DNA of 64,000 bases from Medicago truncatula. Taxonomy: Eukaryota > Streptophyta > Magnoliopsida > Fabales > Fabaceae. Below are positions 24,394 to 35,700 of the stretch, in pieces (within the stretch, counting starts at the first letter, position 1; every line of letters begins with the position of its first letter). A program made the translations under genes and the position numbers. The stretch covers positions 37,538,762 to 37,602,761 of the forward strand of contig NC_053042.1 in NCBI RefSeq assembly GCF_003473485.1, given 5' to 3'. The notes beneath the pieces are model-generated. The model was not told where the DNA came from and searched no databases. It saw only the letters and a list, made by a program, of their open reading frames with translations.

Positions 24394-24865
24394 CTAGTAC
24401 ATTGATCGAGTTGAAAACTAGACTGATTTTTAACGTACTAAACAAATTGGCCACAAACAAACTGTCTTCCTAAAAAATAAAATCTAGCTCCACCACTCTT
24501 GGCGGCCCACCCTAGTATTTTTTTTTTCTCGCTCCGTCACTTCATTTAAATTTAGATGTTAAAACAAGATTTGCATAGCTGCCTTTTTTTTTTTTTTTTT
24601 TTTCTTAATCCACCAATTTTTAGGGGGGTATGGATTCTAAGTTCGATAAAAAAAAATATGTAAAATCTAAGCAATAATTATTTATATCAGAAATCGATTT
24701 TAAATTCTCCCAAATAATTAATCATAAGAGAAGTTCATTAATTGTTTAAGCCGCCTAATCACTCAGTTTTTGACAAGATTTGCATAGGAGTTGCATATGA
24801 GATGATGGCTTTTTCAAAAATCATTTTTTATTACTCAAGTAATTCATGCTCAAATGAATTTTCTT

Positions 24866-25101
24866 AGGGTGTGTTTAGATTGAAGGTTTAGGAGGGGAAG
24901 GGAAGGGATGACTCACTTTTATTTTTTAAATTACGAAAAATGTAAAATGTTTTTTTAAAATAAATTAAGTGTTTTTGAAGTATTATATGATCATTCATCA
25001 TATTATTAATTCAATTTTCTAAAAATCATTTTAAAATGTTCATAATTTAAAAAAGAAATTAAATTCTCCCCTCCTAAACCCTCTATCCAAACACACCTTA
25101 G
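24866..25101. mobile_element. MITE with 'gtgtgtttagattgaaggtt' ends
   Basis: Left GGTGTGTTTAGATTGAAGGT and right CCCTCTATCCAAACACACC are inverted. About 236 bp, non-coding. A relative lies at 55142-55394. Confidence 0.6.
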
Positions 25102-25104
25102 ACT

Positions 25105-25508
25105 TTCTTTGCGAGTTTGGAGGGAAAGGGGAGGAGGAGTTTGAGAAGAAAAGTAAAAAAAAGGAGCAAGTGTAAGAAATAAATGACATTAAGAGAGGCT
25201 TTGGGGAGTTCATTTTTCTTCATAATACAATATTCTCCTTATTTGGAGGATCTCAAAAGTTATATTGGCGGAGGGTTTTGGGAAGTTTTAGAGGGTTTAC
25301 ATAAATTCTTCAAATTTAATTTATGTAGTGATAATATTGTTAAAGATAAAAAAATATATTAATCATAAACATTAATTTATCATTTTTTTAAAAAAAATTA
25401 CCTTTTTAAAAAATGTGAAAGATTTTACTATTTTTCTCTATATTTCTAAGTTCTAACCCTCCAAAATCTTTCCTTCCCCTCTCCTCCAAACTCCAAAAAA
25501 AGGTCTTA
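25105..25508. mobile_element. Second MITE abutting the previous one
   Basis: Left 'gcgagtttggagggaaagg' and right 'cctctcctccaaactcc' are inverted around an AT-rich core of about 0.35 kb. It lies directly beside the preceding MITE and shares its GGAGGGG-rich ends, so the two are probably related families. Confidence 0.5.
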
Positions 25509-25914
25509 GGAAACCGATAATGGATTAAAGTTTACTTTTAATACAATTGTTGTTTTATTGTTAGGCTAATATAAGTCATTTTTTTTATCTTTGTAGTTTT
25601 TTTTACAGATATTAATGTCAGTACTAAAAAAGCAAAACTAGACTGTCTTAATTGAAAAATTAGTATTTTTCGTCAAGAAAAATTGAAAATAAAATTTGCA
25701 ATGAAAAATTATTATAATGTGATATTTGTTTTCTAATAACAGCTTCCCTTTGGTAAAATTTGTTGTATCAATCTGCAGCCTCTGTCAAACTATTTATTTG
25801 GATCTTTGCAGGAATCTTTAGAGTCAGCATAGTTCTATATATGGTGAATTCCTCAATTGACCTTTCCTATTTTTAATATGTACAATTAACAAATGTGAAA
25901 ATAATTTGGGTGTG

Positions 25915-26436
25915 TTTGGTAAAAAAATAGTAGCGTCATGCTAACCGGTGCCCCTAGAGCACCGATTAAGCATACAAAAAAAAGAGTTTATTATCATAAA
26001 AGGAAACTTTGATGACATATTTATGAATTAATTACACAATTTTCAATGCAATAATTATTATATAATTTTCTTTTTTATAGCCTTAACCTGTGCTCCAGAG
26101 CACTGGTTAGCATTTTTTAAAATAGTAGTAAATAGTTATAAGTTAATTTATATAGGATAAGTTATAAGTTAATTTATAGTCGATAGCGAATGTGTTAGTT
26201 GATTGAATTTGTAATGTTAGTGGTTGAACTAACTTATAAATATGAATGATATATTGAATGAATATTTATTATCATTTTCAATTAAGAATACAAGGGTAAA
26301 ATTGAAATAAATGATGATAAACTTATAAGCTACTTTGATTTGCTTATCAAAAACATTATTAGTTAGTAAAATAAGTTATAAGCTCGTGATAAAATGATGA
26401 AAATAAGTTATAAACTCATGACGGTTATCAAACATG
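25915..26436. mobile_element. hAT-like MITE carrying a nested Mutator-type MITE
   Basis: Outer ends TGTTTGGTAA and the inverse at TTATCAAACA enclose 'ataagttataagtt' type sequence. Nested inside is the 186-bp element at 25934-26119. The outer ends are short and the call rests on their similarity to the element at 13904. Confidence 0.5.
25934..26119. mobile_element. 186-bp MITE with 9-bp target duplication
   Basis: Inverted termini share ATGCTAACC followed by 'ggtgcccctagagcacc' on the left and 'gtgctccagagcactgg' on the right. Perfect flanking 9-bp duplication aaatagtag (25925-25933 and 26120-26128). Relatives occur at 50501-50533 and 52670-52835. Confidence 0.75.
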
Positions 26437-26611
26437 TACTCCCTCCGATTTTTTTGATACGTATATGATACTTCATGAATACACGTGGATACTTATACTT
26501 CACTGATATGTATTCTATAAAAGATGAAGGGTAAAAAAATGAGACAATGTTGTGAGAATTCCTTGTTCAAAAAATGTTGTGAGAATTCAATAAAATGTAT
26601 TTTTTTTTTTT

Positions 26612-27616
26612 GGGTTATTAGATCTTTACCCCCTGTAATATAGGTCACTTTTGATTTTGCCCCTTGTAATTTTTTTTTTGATTCGGTCTTTGTAAATTTT
26701 TTTTGTTTTAGAATACCCCTATGGTAGCTGATTATACATTTTTGCTGATGTGGCATGCTGTGTCACTTTTTTCGATGACGTGGCGCGCTGACTGTATAAT
26801 TATTTTTATTTTTTAATGGGATACACGTGACATTTATGATTTAAAAAAAAACAAAAAAATAATTATGAAAAAATAAAAATATTAAAAAACAAAAAAATAA
26901 TTATGTAAAAATCTGGTAAAATGAAAAAATCTAGAAAATTTAGTAAAAAAAATCTGGAAAAATTAAAAAAATCTGGTAAAATGAAAATAATCTACAAAAT
27001 TTAATAAAATAAAATCTGGAAAAATTAAAAAAATGAAAAAATTAATCTATTTAAAAAAATTCATATTTGCATATTATTTTCAATAGCGGAAAAATTAAAA
27101 AATTCCGAAAAAATGAAAAAAATTCATATATATATTTTTTTCGAAAGTAAGAAGTTTTATTTTATAAAAAAATGAAAAATTCAGGAACTTAAAATATTTT
27201 GAAATTTATGAATATAATAAGAATAGAATTAAAAATGAAAAGTTCAGATTTTTCTTTCGAAATTAAAAAGTTTGTTTTTTTCATTTTTTTTTGTTTTTCG
27301 AGATTTTTTTTATTAAATTTTCTCGATTTTTTTCATTTTACCAGATTTATATTAATTTTTCCATAAATATTTTTTCATTTTTTAATCATTTTTATTCATT
27401 TTTCCGTTATTTTTCATTTAAAAAAAAATCATAAATGCCACGTCACGTCGTCTGAAAAAGGTGACCCAGCATGCCACATCAGTAAAAATACATAGTCAGC
27501 TGGTCTAGAAGGGTTTTCCAAAACAATTTTTTTTTACAAGGATCGAATCTAATTTTTTTTTTTACAGTGGACAAAACTAAAAGTGATCTATATGACAGGG
27601 GTAAATGCCTACTAAC
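26612..27616. mobile_element. 1-kb foldback TIR element
   Basis: About 150-bp imperfect inverted termini: left reads 'ttaccccctgtaatatagg' and onward to 'gctgatgtggcatgctg', right reads 'catgccacatcag' onward to 'gacaggggtaaatgcc'. The interior is a low-complexity field of 'aaaatctggtaaaatg' words. T-rich flanks hide the target duplication. The half copy at 49376-49620 belongs to the same family. Confidence 0.7.
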
Positions 27617-28323
27617 TTTTTTTTAAGGAAATTCAATAGAATGTATATTACTCGGTTTAAGATATATGTTGGTTGAATTCTCTCTCCATAGACCATACTC
27701 AGAAGGTTATGTTTATTGTGAATTAATGTAATGAGATATGAGACTCAACCGAACTAGACAAAACTTGTTTTAAGTTTTTTCAGTAATTTATATGAAAACT
27801 CTATACATATAATGAAGAGTAAATTGTGACCTTATGACTTATATGAGACTCAGAAGGTTATATTTTGATCACAACTACTCAATGGAATATGTAGTATTAT
27901 TTTTATGTAAATTGTGAACTTATGATTATGTATATTTCTTATACCTTACATTCTGTTATTATAAAAAAATTGTTACGTATCTTAGCTGTATCATATCCTA
28001 AACTTAAAAAAAAAAAAAAAATTGCACATCCATATCGTATCGTACCTGTACTACATATTAGACTTCATAGTGCCAAATTGACAATGTTTAAGATTAAGGG
28101 ATTAAGAATTAATCGACATAAATAAGGAATTCTAAATTAAAAATTAGTAAGATAGTTATGTAAAGTTTTATAAAGTATTTCTAATTTCAATGTTTTTGCT
28201 TGGTTACTAAGAAAATACCTCGAGGTGTGTTTTGAATTATTTGTATTAGCTTTCTCTTTCACTCTGAAAGATGTACAGGTTGTTTTTGCTGTTTGGCTAA
28301 TAAGGTTGTATAACTAGTTTACC

Positions 28324-28362
<39 letters not shown>

Positions 28363-28733
28363 CTGTTCCTAAGGTTTATGTTTATTTTTAGAATTATTGT
28401 TTTTTTCTGACAAGATTTTTTGAATTATTGTTGTGCATAAACAAATATATTGTACATTTAAAAATTAAACCAATACTTGTTGCAATATTTTATTTTTTTA
28501 GAAACATTGTTGCAAATTTAGCAGAATCTGTCTCTTGTTATTTCCCTATCTGATCCCTTTCTGTTTATTGTTGATTAAACTGAAATCTTTTAAAGAAAGT
28601 TTTCTATGCTTTAAATATGTAGAAATCTCTCTGGTTTAGTATCATATTAAAACACATTTTCTCTTTTGATTTTGCAGATTCTGTATTGTAATAATAGAGA
28701 AGAAGATAAACTAAGAGTGATAAAACAAAAGTC
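27617..28733 (+). promoter_or_regulatory. Upstream region and 5' UTR of the CCCH gene
   Basis: A cag acceptor at about 28678 just before the leader (ttttgcag|attctg) suggests a 5' UTR intron, as is usual in this family; its donor could not be fixed. A 37-base poly-T run lies at 28326-28362. Confidence 0.45.
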
Positions 28734-30695
28734 ATGTGCAACGGTTCGAATAGAAAACCTTGTCAAACTGGTTTGATAAGGGAAAATGAATGTGAAAGAC
28801 AAGAAGAACATCATCATAAGATTTCAGCTTTGCTTGAGTTTTCAGCCAAAGATGATGTAATGGCGTTCACAGATGCAGTTGAGAAAGATGATCATAATGT
28901 TGATGAAGTAGGGTTATGGTATGGAAGGAAGGTTGGATCAAAGGAAATGGGATATGAAGAGAGGACACCTCTTATGGTAGCTGCTTTATATGGAAGCAAG
29001 GGTGTGTTGTCTTATATTCTCGGAACCGGTCGTGTTGATGTTAACCGAGTGTGTGGCTCAGATAGGGCTACCGCTCTTCGTTGTGCTGTTTCTGGTTGTT
29101 CTGCTGCTTCTGCCGAGGTTGTCAAACTTCTGCTTGATGCATCTGCAGATGTTAGTTCCGCTGATGCATATCGTAACCGGTGCAGCAACTTGGTTGTCTC
29201 GGTTTCTAATAGTCTCTACGGTTCAAGGAAGAGGATACTACAAGGGATACTAGAAGGGGTAGATGATGTTGATGACGAGGACGACAATTTCCTTAAGGAA
29301 ATAGGTTTCCAAATGGTGGAGAAGCAACAAGACGTAGGTACACCTCACACCGAGAAGAAAGATTATCCCATTGATCCATCCCTACCTGACATAAAGAATG
29401 GAATATATAGTACAGATGAATTTAGGATGTTTACATTCAAAGTGAAGCCTTGTTCAAGGGCTTATTCTCATGATTGGACTGAGTGCCCCTTTGTTCATCC
29501 TGGGGAGAATGCAAGGCGCCGCGATCTGAGGAAATGTCATTACACATGTGTCCCTTGCCCCGAGTTTCGGAAGGGATCATGCAACAAAGGGGATGCTTCT
29601 GAATATGCACATGGTATTTTTGAATGCTGGCTTCATCCTGCTCAATACAGAACAAGGCTTTGCAAGGATGAAACTAGATGCACGAGAAGGGTTTGCTTTT
29701 TCGCTCACAAGCCAGAGGAGCTTCGACCGTTGTATGCTTCTACCGGTTCTGCTCTACCTTCACCTACATCATATTCAAATTCACCTAGTGCTTCTTCAAT
29801 GGATTCTTTCACATTGAGCTCTCTGTCTTCTTTGATACAATCTGCGTCGACGCCACCTTTGACTCCATCTGCAGCATCATCGCCTACGGCTGGAACCATG
29901 TGGCAGACTCAGATTCAGCTTCATGCTGCAGTCCCTACCCTTCAGATGCCGAGAAGCAGATTTAAAACTGCAATGAATGTCAGAAATAATGCTGAATTTC
30001 TCAAACTTGAAAATCGCCTTACAGGTCTTCCATCTCCTTCAAATAGGCTTGCAGGAGTGAATCCTACTAACCTTGAAAACATTTTTGGGTCATCAATACA
30101 ATCTCCGACATCAATACAGGTGCATCAGAGCACAAACCAGCAACTTTGGGGCAATCCTTTTGATCTTACCAATTCAAACGTGATTGGATCATCACAATTT
30201 AGAGTTGATGCCTTTTCGAAGCGTAGCCAAAGCTTTATTGAGTGCAGCAGCATGGCGAGATTTAATTCCGAGCTTCCTTCTGCTAGCTCAGTTGCCATGG
30301 AACCTTCTGCCTTCTCTGGTTGGGGCTCTCCTGATGGAAAATTAGACTGGTCCATCCGCGGCAATGAACTCAATAACATGAGGAAATCTATTTCTTTCGG
30401 CTTTCAAAACAGAAGTAGCACTTCAACAATGGCTGCTGCATTAAGTTCAGTTGCCATGGAACCTTCTGCCTTCTCTGGTTCGGGCTCTCCTGATGGAAAA
30501 TTAGACTGGTCCATCCGCGGCGATGAACTCAATAAAATGAGGAAATCTTATTCTTTCGGATTTCGCAACAGAAGTAGCACTTCAACAATGGCTGCTGCAT
30601 CAAGTGTCGATGATCCAGATGTGTTTTTAAGCCATGAATCTTGGGTTAATTCACTTGTGGAGGATGGTCCAACAATGGAATTTGATCAACATTGA
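28734..30695 (+). CDS. Ankyrin-repeat, tandem CCCH zinc-finger protein (plant RR-TZF type)
   Basis: Single coding exon, 653 residues. Ankyrin-like repeats occupy about 80-165 ([20 protein letters not shown], then a second unit with [20 protein letters not shown]). The conserved [20 protein letters not shown] arginine-rich segment precedes the zinc fingers. Finger 2 is canonical (C310-x5-C316-x4-C321-x3-H325). Finger 1 has C275-x7-C283-x5-S289-x3-H293: its third cysteine is serine (TCT at 29598-29600). The C-terminus carries a 53-residue tandem duplication and the conserved [10 protein letters not shown] motif. Family members bind AU-rich RNA, shuttle between nucleus and P-bodies, and act in salt, ABA and defence responses (SZF1/CZF1 relatives). 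The open frame is intact, so the gene is probably expressed, with finger 1 possibly weakened. Confidence 0.93.
   Translation: MCNGSNRKPCQTGLIRENECERQEEHHHKISALLEFSAKDDVMAFTDAVEKDDHNVDEVGLWYGRKVGSKEMGYEERTPLMVAALYGSKGVLSYILGTGRVDVNRVCGSDRATALRCAVSGCSAASAEVVKLLLDASADVSSADAYRNRCSNLVVSVSNSLYGSRKRILQGILEGVDDVDDEDDNFLKEIGFQMVEKQQDVGTPHTEKKDYPIDPSLPDIKNGIYSTDEFRMFTFKVKPCSRAYSHDWTECPFVHPGENARRRDLRKCHYTCVPCPEFRKGSCNKGDASEYAHGIFECWLHPAQYRTRLCKDETRCTRRVCFFAHKPEELRPLYASTGSALPSPTSYSNSPSASSMDSFTLSSLSSLIQSASTPPLTPSAASSPTAGTMWQTQIQLHAAVPTLQMPRSRFKTAMNVRNNAEFLKLENRLTGLPSPSNRLAGVNPTNLENIFGSSIQSPTSIQVHQSTNQQLWGNPFDLTNSNVIGSSQFRVDAFSKRSQSFIECSSMARFNSELPSASSVAMEPSAFSGWGSPDGKLDWSIRGNELNNMRKSISFGFQNRSSTSTMAAALSSVAMEPSAFSGSGSPDGKLDWSIRGDELNKMRKSYSFGFRNRSSTSTMAAASSVDDPDVFLSHESWVNSLVEDGPTMEFDQH
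30285..30602 (+). repeat. 159-bp in-frame tandem duplication in CCCH gene
   Basis: Two copies with period 159 (GTTGCCATGG at 30291 and 30450) each encode a 53-residue block with [22 protein letters not shown] and SSTSTMAAA. They differ by eight residues at most, so the duplication is recent. The repeated block is the SPDGK..W motif normally single in the family. Confidence 0.92.
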
Positions 30696-31340
30696 GTTGA
30701 AGATCAACTGCAATGCTATAATCCGGATGCTCCGTCTTGGCCGGAGCAATTATACATGGAGCAAGAGCAGATGGTGGTGTAAATCTAATGTTAACTCTGA
30801 CATTGGATCCTCCGTGCATCTCTAGACTAGTTTATTTAATGCAAAAGTTGGACAGAATGCAAGTATTTTGCATCATAACAACTTATTACTACTATTAGGG
30901 TATAATATATGGTTCCATTTTCTTCTCCCTAAATCTTTGCTTTGTTATTAGTTATGTTCAAATTGAGTTGTTACTATCCAGCAACCAAGAGAACTATGAT
31001 TAATGTAATGAAAAATTGATGAATGCAGATGCTAATAATTATACAAATTCCAATTTTTAATTTGGATAGCTCCTGTTTTTGGCTTTCATTTATCATATGT
31101 TCACATTTAATTTGAGTCATGCATATGCATACAATGTTTAACATGGTCCAATCCAGTTAAAAATTACATGTTTGTTTGCAAGTGTAGGACACGTGTGGTG
31201 TGGCACTTGTGTCTTCCTTCGTAGTTTAGCTTGATGCCTTTGATATTCTTGCATGATCGATCTTGCTTAATGTTTTGGCATAATCTGATATACATGTTTT
31301 TTTTTTATTTTTTATTTTTTTTTTATATATATTAGATTGT
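30696..31340. other. 3' UTR of CCCH gene and AT-rich spacer
   Basis: About the first 300 bases probably include the 3' UTR. The rest, ending in a poly-T/AT stretch near 31300, shows nothing identifiable. Confidence 0.4.
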
Positions 31341-31344
31341 TATA

Positions 31345-32430
31345 TTATAAATAGATGATAAAATGTTCAAAGCAATAAGAACAGGTAAGTTTCCGTACTC
31401 ATATGGAAGGAAAATCAGCCTCTACAATGCAATCTTTGTTGTGAACTGTCATGTGTTCAAAGTTGGAGGCTTTTTCGATATGGAAAAAGCCTTGAAGCTA
31501 AAAGATGTCAAACTGAGTTATCACTTGAGCATGCTTCTGAGGATGTCATGAGTAGCAGTAGCACAAATGTGAATGTTGTTGCAAAAAGAAAAGAAACATT
31601 TCTTAATAATGAGAAAGTAACTAGCAAGATAATGAAACATGTGAGAAAGGTGTCACAGTCCTATCTTGATCTGAATATGCCTCTAGTGGAAGTTGAAGAG
31701 GAAATTGATTATGACGATTTTGAAAATGAAACTGTAGTTCAAAATTATGAAGCATGGTTAAATGATATCCTTCATCAAATTGACGGGAAAAAAGGTTTTT
31801 AAGAAAGTCAATATTGATTTACTTGTCGAGCAAGTAATAGAATGCATTGACAAACATGATCAAATTGATGGGAAAAAAGGTTTTTAAGCAATTCAATTTT
31901 GATTACTTGTCGAGCAAGTAATAGAATGCATTGACAAACATTTGGATCAGAATTTGTGCTAGAAATTGATTATGAGGGGGTAAATTACACCAGGGGTCCT
32001 TTAAGTTTGAGGTTTATAACAGATTGGTCCTTTAAGTTATTTTGTTCCCACATAAGTCATTTAAGTTTGTGGTATGTAACATATTGGTCCTTTTAAGTTA
32101 TTTTGGTCACACGTAAGTCCTTTAAGTTTGTAAACGTTTTCAATTTAGTCTTTATGTTAACCAAACATATGATGTGGCAGAAGGACTAAATCAAAAACGT
32201 TTACAAACTTAAAAGGACTTATGTGAGACCAAAATAACTTAAAGGACCAATCTCTTACAAACCACAAAGTTAAAGGACTTATGTGGGAACAAAGTAACTT
32301 AAAGGATCAATCTGTTACGAACCTCAAACTTAAAGGACCTCGGATGTAATTTAGCCATTATGAGGTCATGTCACAGATACTCGAGCAAGCCATACTAAAC
32401 AGAATAGCACAAAAATATCATTGTACAGAC
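31345..32430 (+). pseudogene. SMXL / HSP101-related 3' gene remnant
   Basis: Reads MFKAIRTGKFPYSYGRKISL, then NAIFVVNCHVFK, later (other frame, then 31548 onward) SYLDLNMPLVEVEEE, YEAWLNDILHQIDGKK, and after another shift VNIDLLVEQVIECIDKH and EIDYEVMSQILEQA. Order and content match the C-terminal ATPase part of SMAX1-LIKE proteins (strigolactone/karrikin repressors), including the LDLN EAR-like motif. At least two frameshifts, an 85-bp local duplication (about 31775-31860 and 31861-31945) and a MITE inside the last exon show it is dead. The N-terminal domain and earlier exons are not present. Confidence 0.72.
31978..32356. mobile_element. 379-bp Mutator-type foldback MITE inside SMXL remnant
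   Basis: Ends GGGTAAATTACA and TGTAATTTAGCC are inverted; perfect 9-bp duplication attatgagg (31969-31977 and 32357-32365). Interior consists of repeated 'tcctttaagtttg' words in both orientations, forming a hairpin. Removing it restores a continuous SMXL phrase at the flanks (EIDYEVMSQ), which confirms its borders. Same length and start word as the element at 10290. Confidence 0.85.
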
Positions 32431-32793
32431 GGAATTTTGAGCATAAAATGCCAAATGTATATATATTACATAAATTATAAGTGATAAGTCACTGTCTATA
32501 CTTTAATCATTTAGTCAACTGCCATGTCTTGATTATTGAACTAGCTTACATAATACCCAAATGCAGGCAGCAAAATTTTGAATAGCCTATATAAGCGTGT
32601 TGCCTATTTCTTAATAACAACTTGAATCATTACCTCAAAAATGAGAATCAATAGAAGGAAATAGAATGAAAAGAAAACATTATGTAAAGTTGCTTACTGC
32701 TTCACTACTTGGGAAGTGCTTTGATCCCTTTGCAGTAGCAGATAATATATTAAAAAAATGAAAATGGCAATGGTTGTTTCACTTTTGTTCTAT

Positions 32794-35700
32794 TCATTCA
32801 GTATCCCTGAAGCTTCCACTAGTTAGCCACAATTTCTTCTGGATGATAAAAACAACTTCATCACTATCCTGAACAGAGTCGGAACCCGAATCTGCGGTTG
32901 CAACTGCTTCCCAGTGCAAAGCAGTTAAGTACTTCTTCACAAAATCAATCATTGGCTGTTTATCACGGAAGATTACAAAACCGGTAGGTCTAAGCACGCG
33001 GTCCATCTCAATTAATAGATCCTCTGGACTGCAATCTTTCTTTGCTACGTCAGACAAGACAGTCCATGCATGGAGCAAGTCGTAAGTCCGAGGGTATGTT
33101 GAGAATGCTTCACACCTGTTCGAGATGCATCGTGTTAGTTAGAACTTAAGCGTCAAATCAAATTTCTCATCATTCATTAGAACTACCAACAAAAACTGAC
33201 AAAAAAGAAGATGCTGCTAAATAGCGGTGCGCCATGACACTATAGTGTAGCAGTATTCGAACAAATCGTTATTGTTCTACAATATGCTATTTAGTATAAA
33301 ATGTTGTCAAATAGTGGTTGAAGTGGCGCGCAACAACACTATTGTGTAGCTAAATTTGAACAAACTACTATTTTCTGTGATCTGCAATTGACAATATTGA
33401 AATGGAAATATATCAATGAACTTATAATTGAAGTAAACTGGATTCAATACCAGTCATGAGTGGCGCCTATGAGGCCTCTGTCATATATAACTTTAAGTGT
33501 GTTTGGTCCATCTTGAGGTACAACATTCATCACCCATACATCCTTGTCTTTAAGAGCAGCTCCAAATGAACCCATGTTAGCTTTCATATCCATAATATTC
33601 CTTATCGTATCGGATTTGATTTTTTTACTCATGAGACTCCAGTATTTATCAACTCTCTCTCGCCATAGTTCCTGTACCACAAGATAAAATGTAAGCCAAC
33701 AGTTGGTTTATCTAAATGTATACTGTTATTACACAATTTCTATGTTAGAAATAAAAAAAAAATAAAAAAATCATTAACAAGAGGTTCAATTGTAATTTCT
33801 AATTACCGAATCCTTTTCGAACATTTCATTTGAATAGCCAAAATCAGCTAATCTAGGAGGAGGACTGGTCAATCTTGCAGGCCATGGAGCTAAGCCACTA
33901 CCTTTAGCTTTGTTGTCATCTGATAAAATCCAACATAAATTTCAGTAGGTAAGTTTCAAACTCACGGCTTGTTATTTATAACATAAAGGCTAAACCTCTA
34001 AAAAAAATATCTTTCAATAATTAAAAAATCCATTTAATACTCAATTCTCAGGGTTATTTTGTTTCTTTGATGGAAATCAAACAATCCATTGCAGTCAAAG
34101 GATAATAAATCTTGAGCCAGAATGGACCATAGAAATCATAGAATACATATACATTGACAGATAAACCTAAAATGAAAAACTAAAAGAACGTACACTACTA
34201 AAGAAGTATCTATCAACTGATATTATAGAGAAATCTTCATCCGCCCTATGAGCAATAGAATACAAAAGGCCAACAAATAACAGAGAGAAAAAAGAGTACT
34301 CACGTTCACTGTAAGGTGTTATGCAAACTTCCATATTTACTCCAAAAACTGCATCAGGATCAGCGTCAGACTGGCATAGAGGAGGGCGAGTACCAGGTTC
34401 TCTTTTTTTATAGCAATCATTTGTCAAAGGTTTTTGCCAGATAACAGTTTGCTCCTTTTTTGAAGCTATTCTCCAACACATACGCCCCACAAGATCACTC
34501 ATTTCTTTCCATATCCTTAGATTCTCTTCATCCTGAGCATATGCTTCTGGAGACGAGTATGCAAAATAACCTCCTGGCCTGAGAACCCGGTCTAGTTCAA
34601 GAAGTAGTATTCCATCTCTCTGAAGCCAATCAATTCGACAACGAGAACAATGAGCAAGTTCAAAAGATCTGCTTGGGTATGGAAGTCTCTTAGTTCCCAA
34701 CACACCAAGATATGCAGGAATTCCTCTTTCGAGGGCAAATTGGATTTGATTTTGATGCACATCATTTGGTGCCAAGGACATTGTAATGATATCAGATGAA
34801 AGAAGGTATCCTCCAAAACTTGCAACACCACAGCCAACATCAAGCACTGTCCTCAATCTTCCCTCATTGTTTAGATTATTGTTTGAAAAGTTAAGCATCT
34901 GTAAATGCAAGTTGAAACTGGATTGTTAAGAAAATGATTTATCCATGAAATGCAAGCAAATCCAGATAAACTGAATACATCAAACAACCAACATTGTCAA
35001 ACATGATACGATAATGACTCATTTAAAAAAAAATGAGCATATCTAATCTTCAAAAATGCATAGGCACACTTTTATGAAGTGAAATTTTTTCATGTCTAGT
35101 AATTATGAATCAGGTATATTAAGCTACTAAGGTAGGGACCAATTTTTCTAGAAGCTTAAGCTACAAGGTGGTTGCATATAAATGCACAGCTTATAATGTA
35201 TACATCAATATATAAAAGTGTATTAAAATGACATAGTTAGATGTGAGGGACACATTAAAAAATCAAAAAATGAAATAGAGATAAAAAGAAAAAGGGAGGA
35301 GAAAGAATAGGAGAAAAACAAATACTGTGGCGATAAAATATAAGGTGTAGCTATCTCAAATAAATTATTTATATATCATTTTAAATTTACCAAATACACT
35401 TCAAACCATGTATGTTCTGTTTATGTACTAAAAACAGAATATGGATTATTTTGGAATTTCTGGACCATCAAATGAAAATGGAAAATGTTTCACTTGTAGA
35501 AGGAATATGTACAGACACTTGCATAACACAGATATTATCCTATCCCATAGAACTCCTATCTGAAAACATTCTCATGGGCAAAACCAGTAAAACAAGATGC
35601 AGACTTACATTTGCCATTGATGCAATGTACTTATCAGCTCCATAATGAAAATGAGTCCCACCTCCAGGAAACGCTATCTTTTCACCTTTTTCAACCATCC

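Larger units (their letters stand above)
22070..24542. mobile_element. hAT-type non-autonomous element, host of nested insertions
   Basis: Left end CAGTGGCGGAGGAGCTTATG and right end GCTCCGTCACTT are imperfect inverted termini. A perfect 8-bp duplication catttaaa flanks them (22062-22069 and 24543-24550), the size made by plant hAT transposases. No transposase is encoded. A second TIR element occupies 22821-24393, so the ancestral hAT copy was only about 0.9 kb. Confidence 0.75.

Noticed and set aside
26493-26756. 87-residue minus-strand open frame
   Set aside because: It spans the edge of the foldback element at 26612 and consists of low-complexity Lys-rich translation.
28326-28362. 37-base poly-T as a LINE or SINE tail
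   Set aside because: No retroposon body or target duplication was seen beside it; it is treated as a simple repeat.
29437-29899. Minus-strand open frames inside the CCCH gene
   Set aside because: Antisense shadows of a well-supported coding exon.
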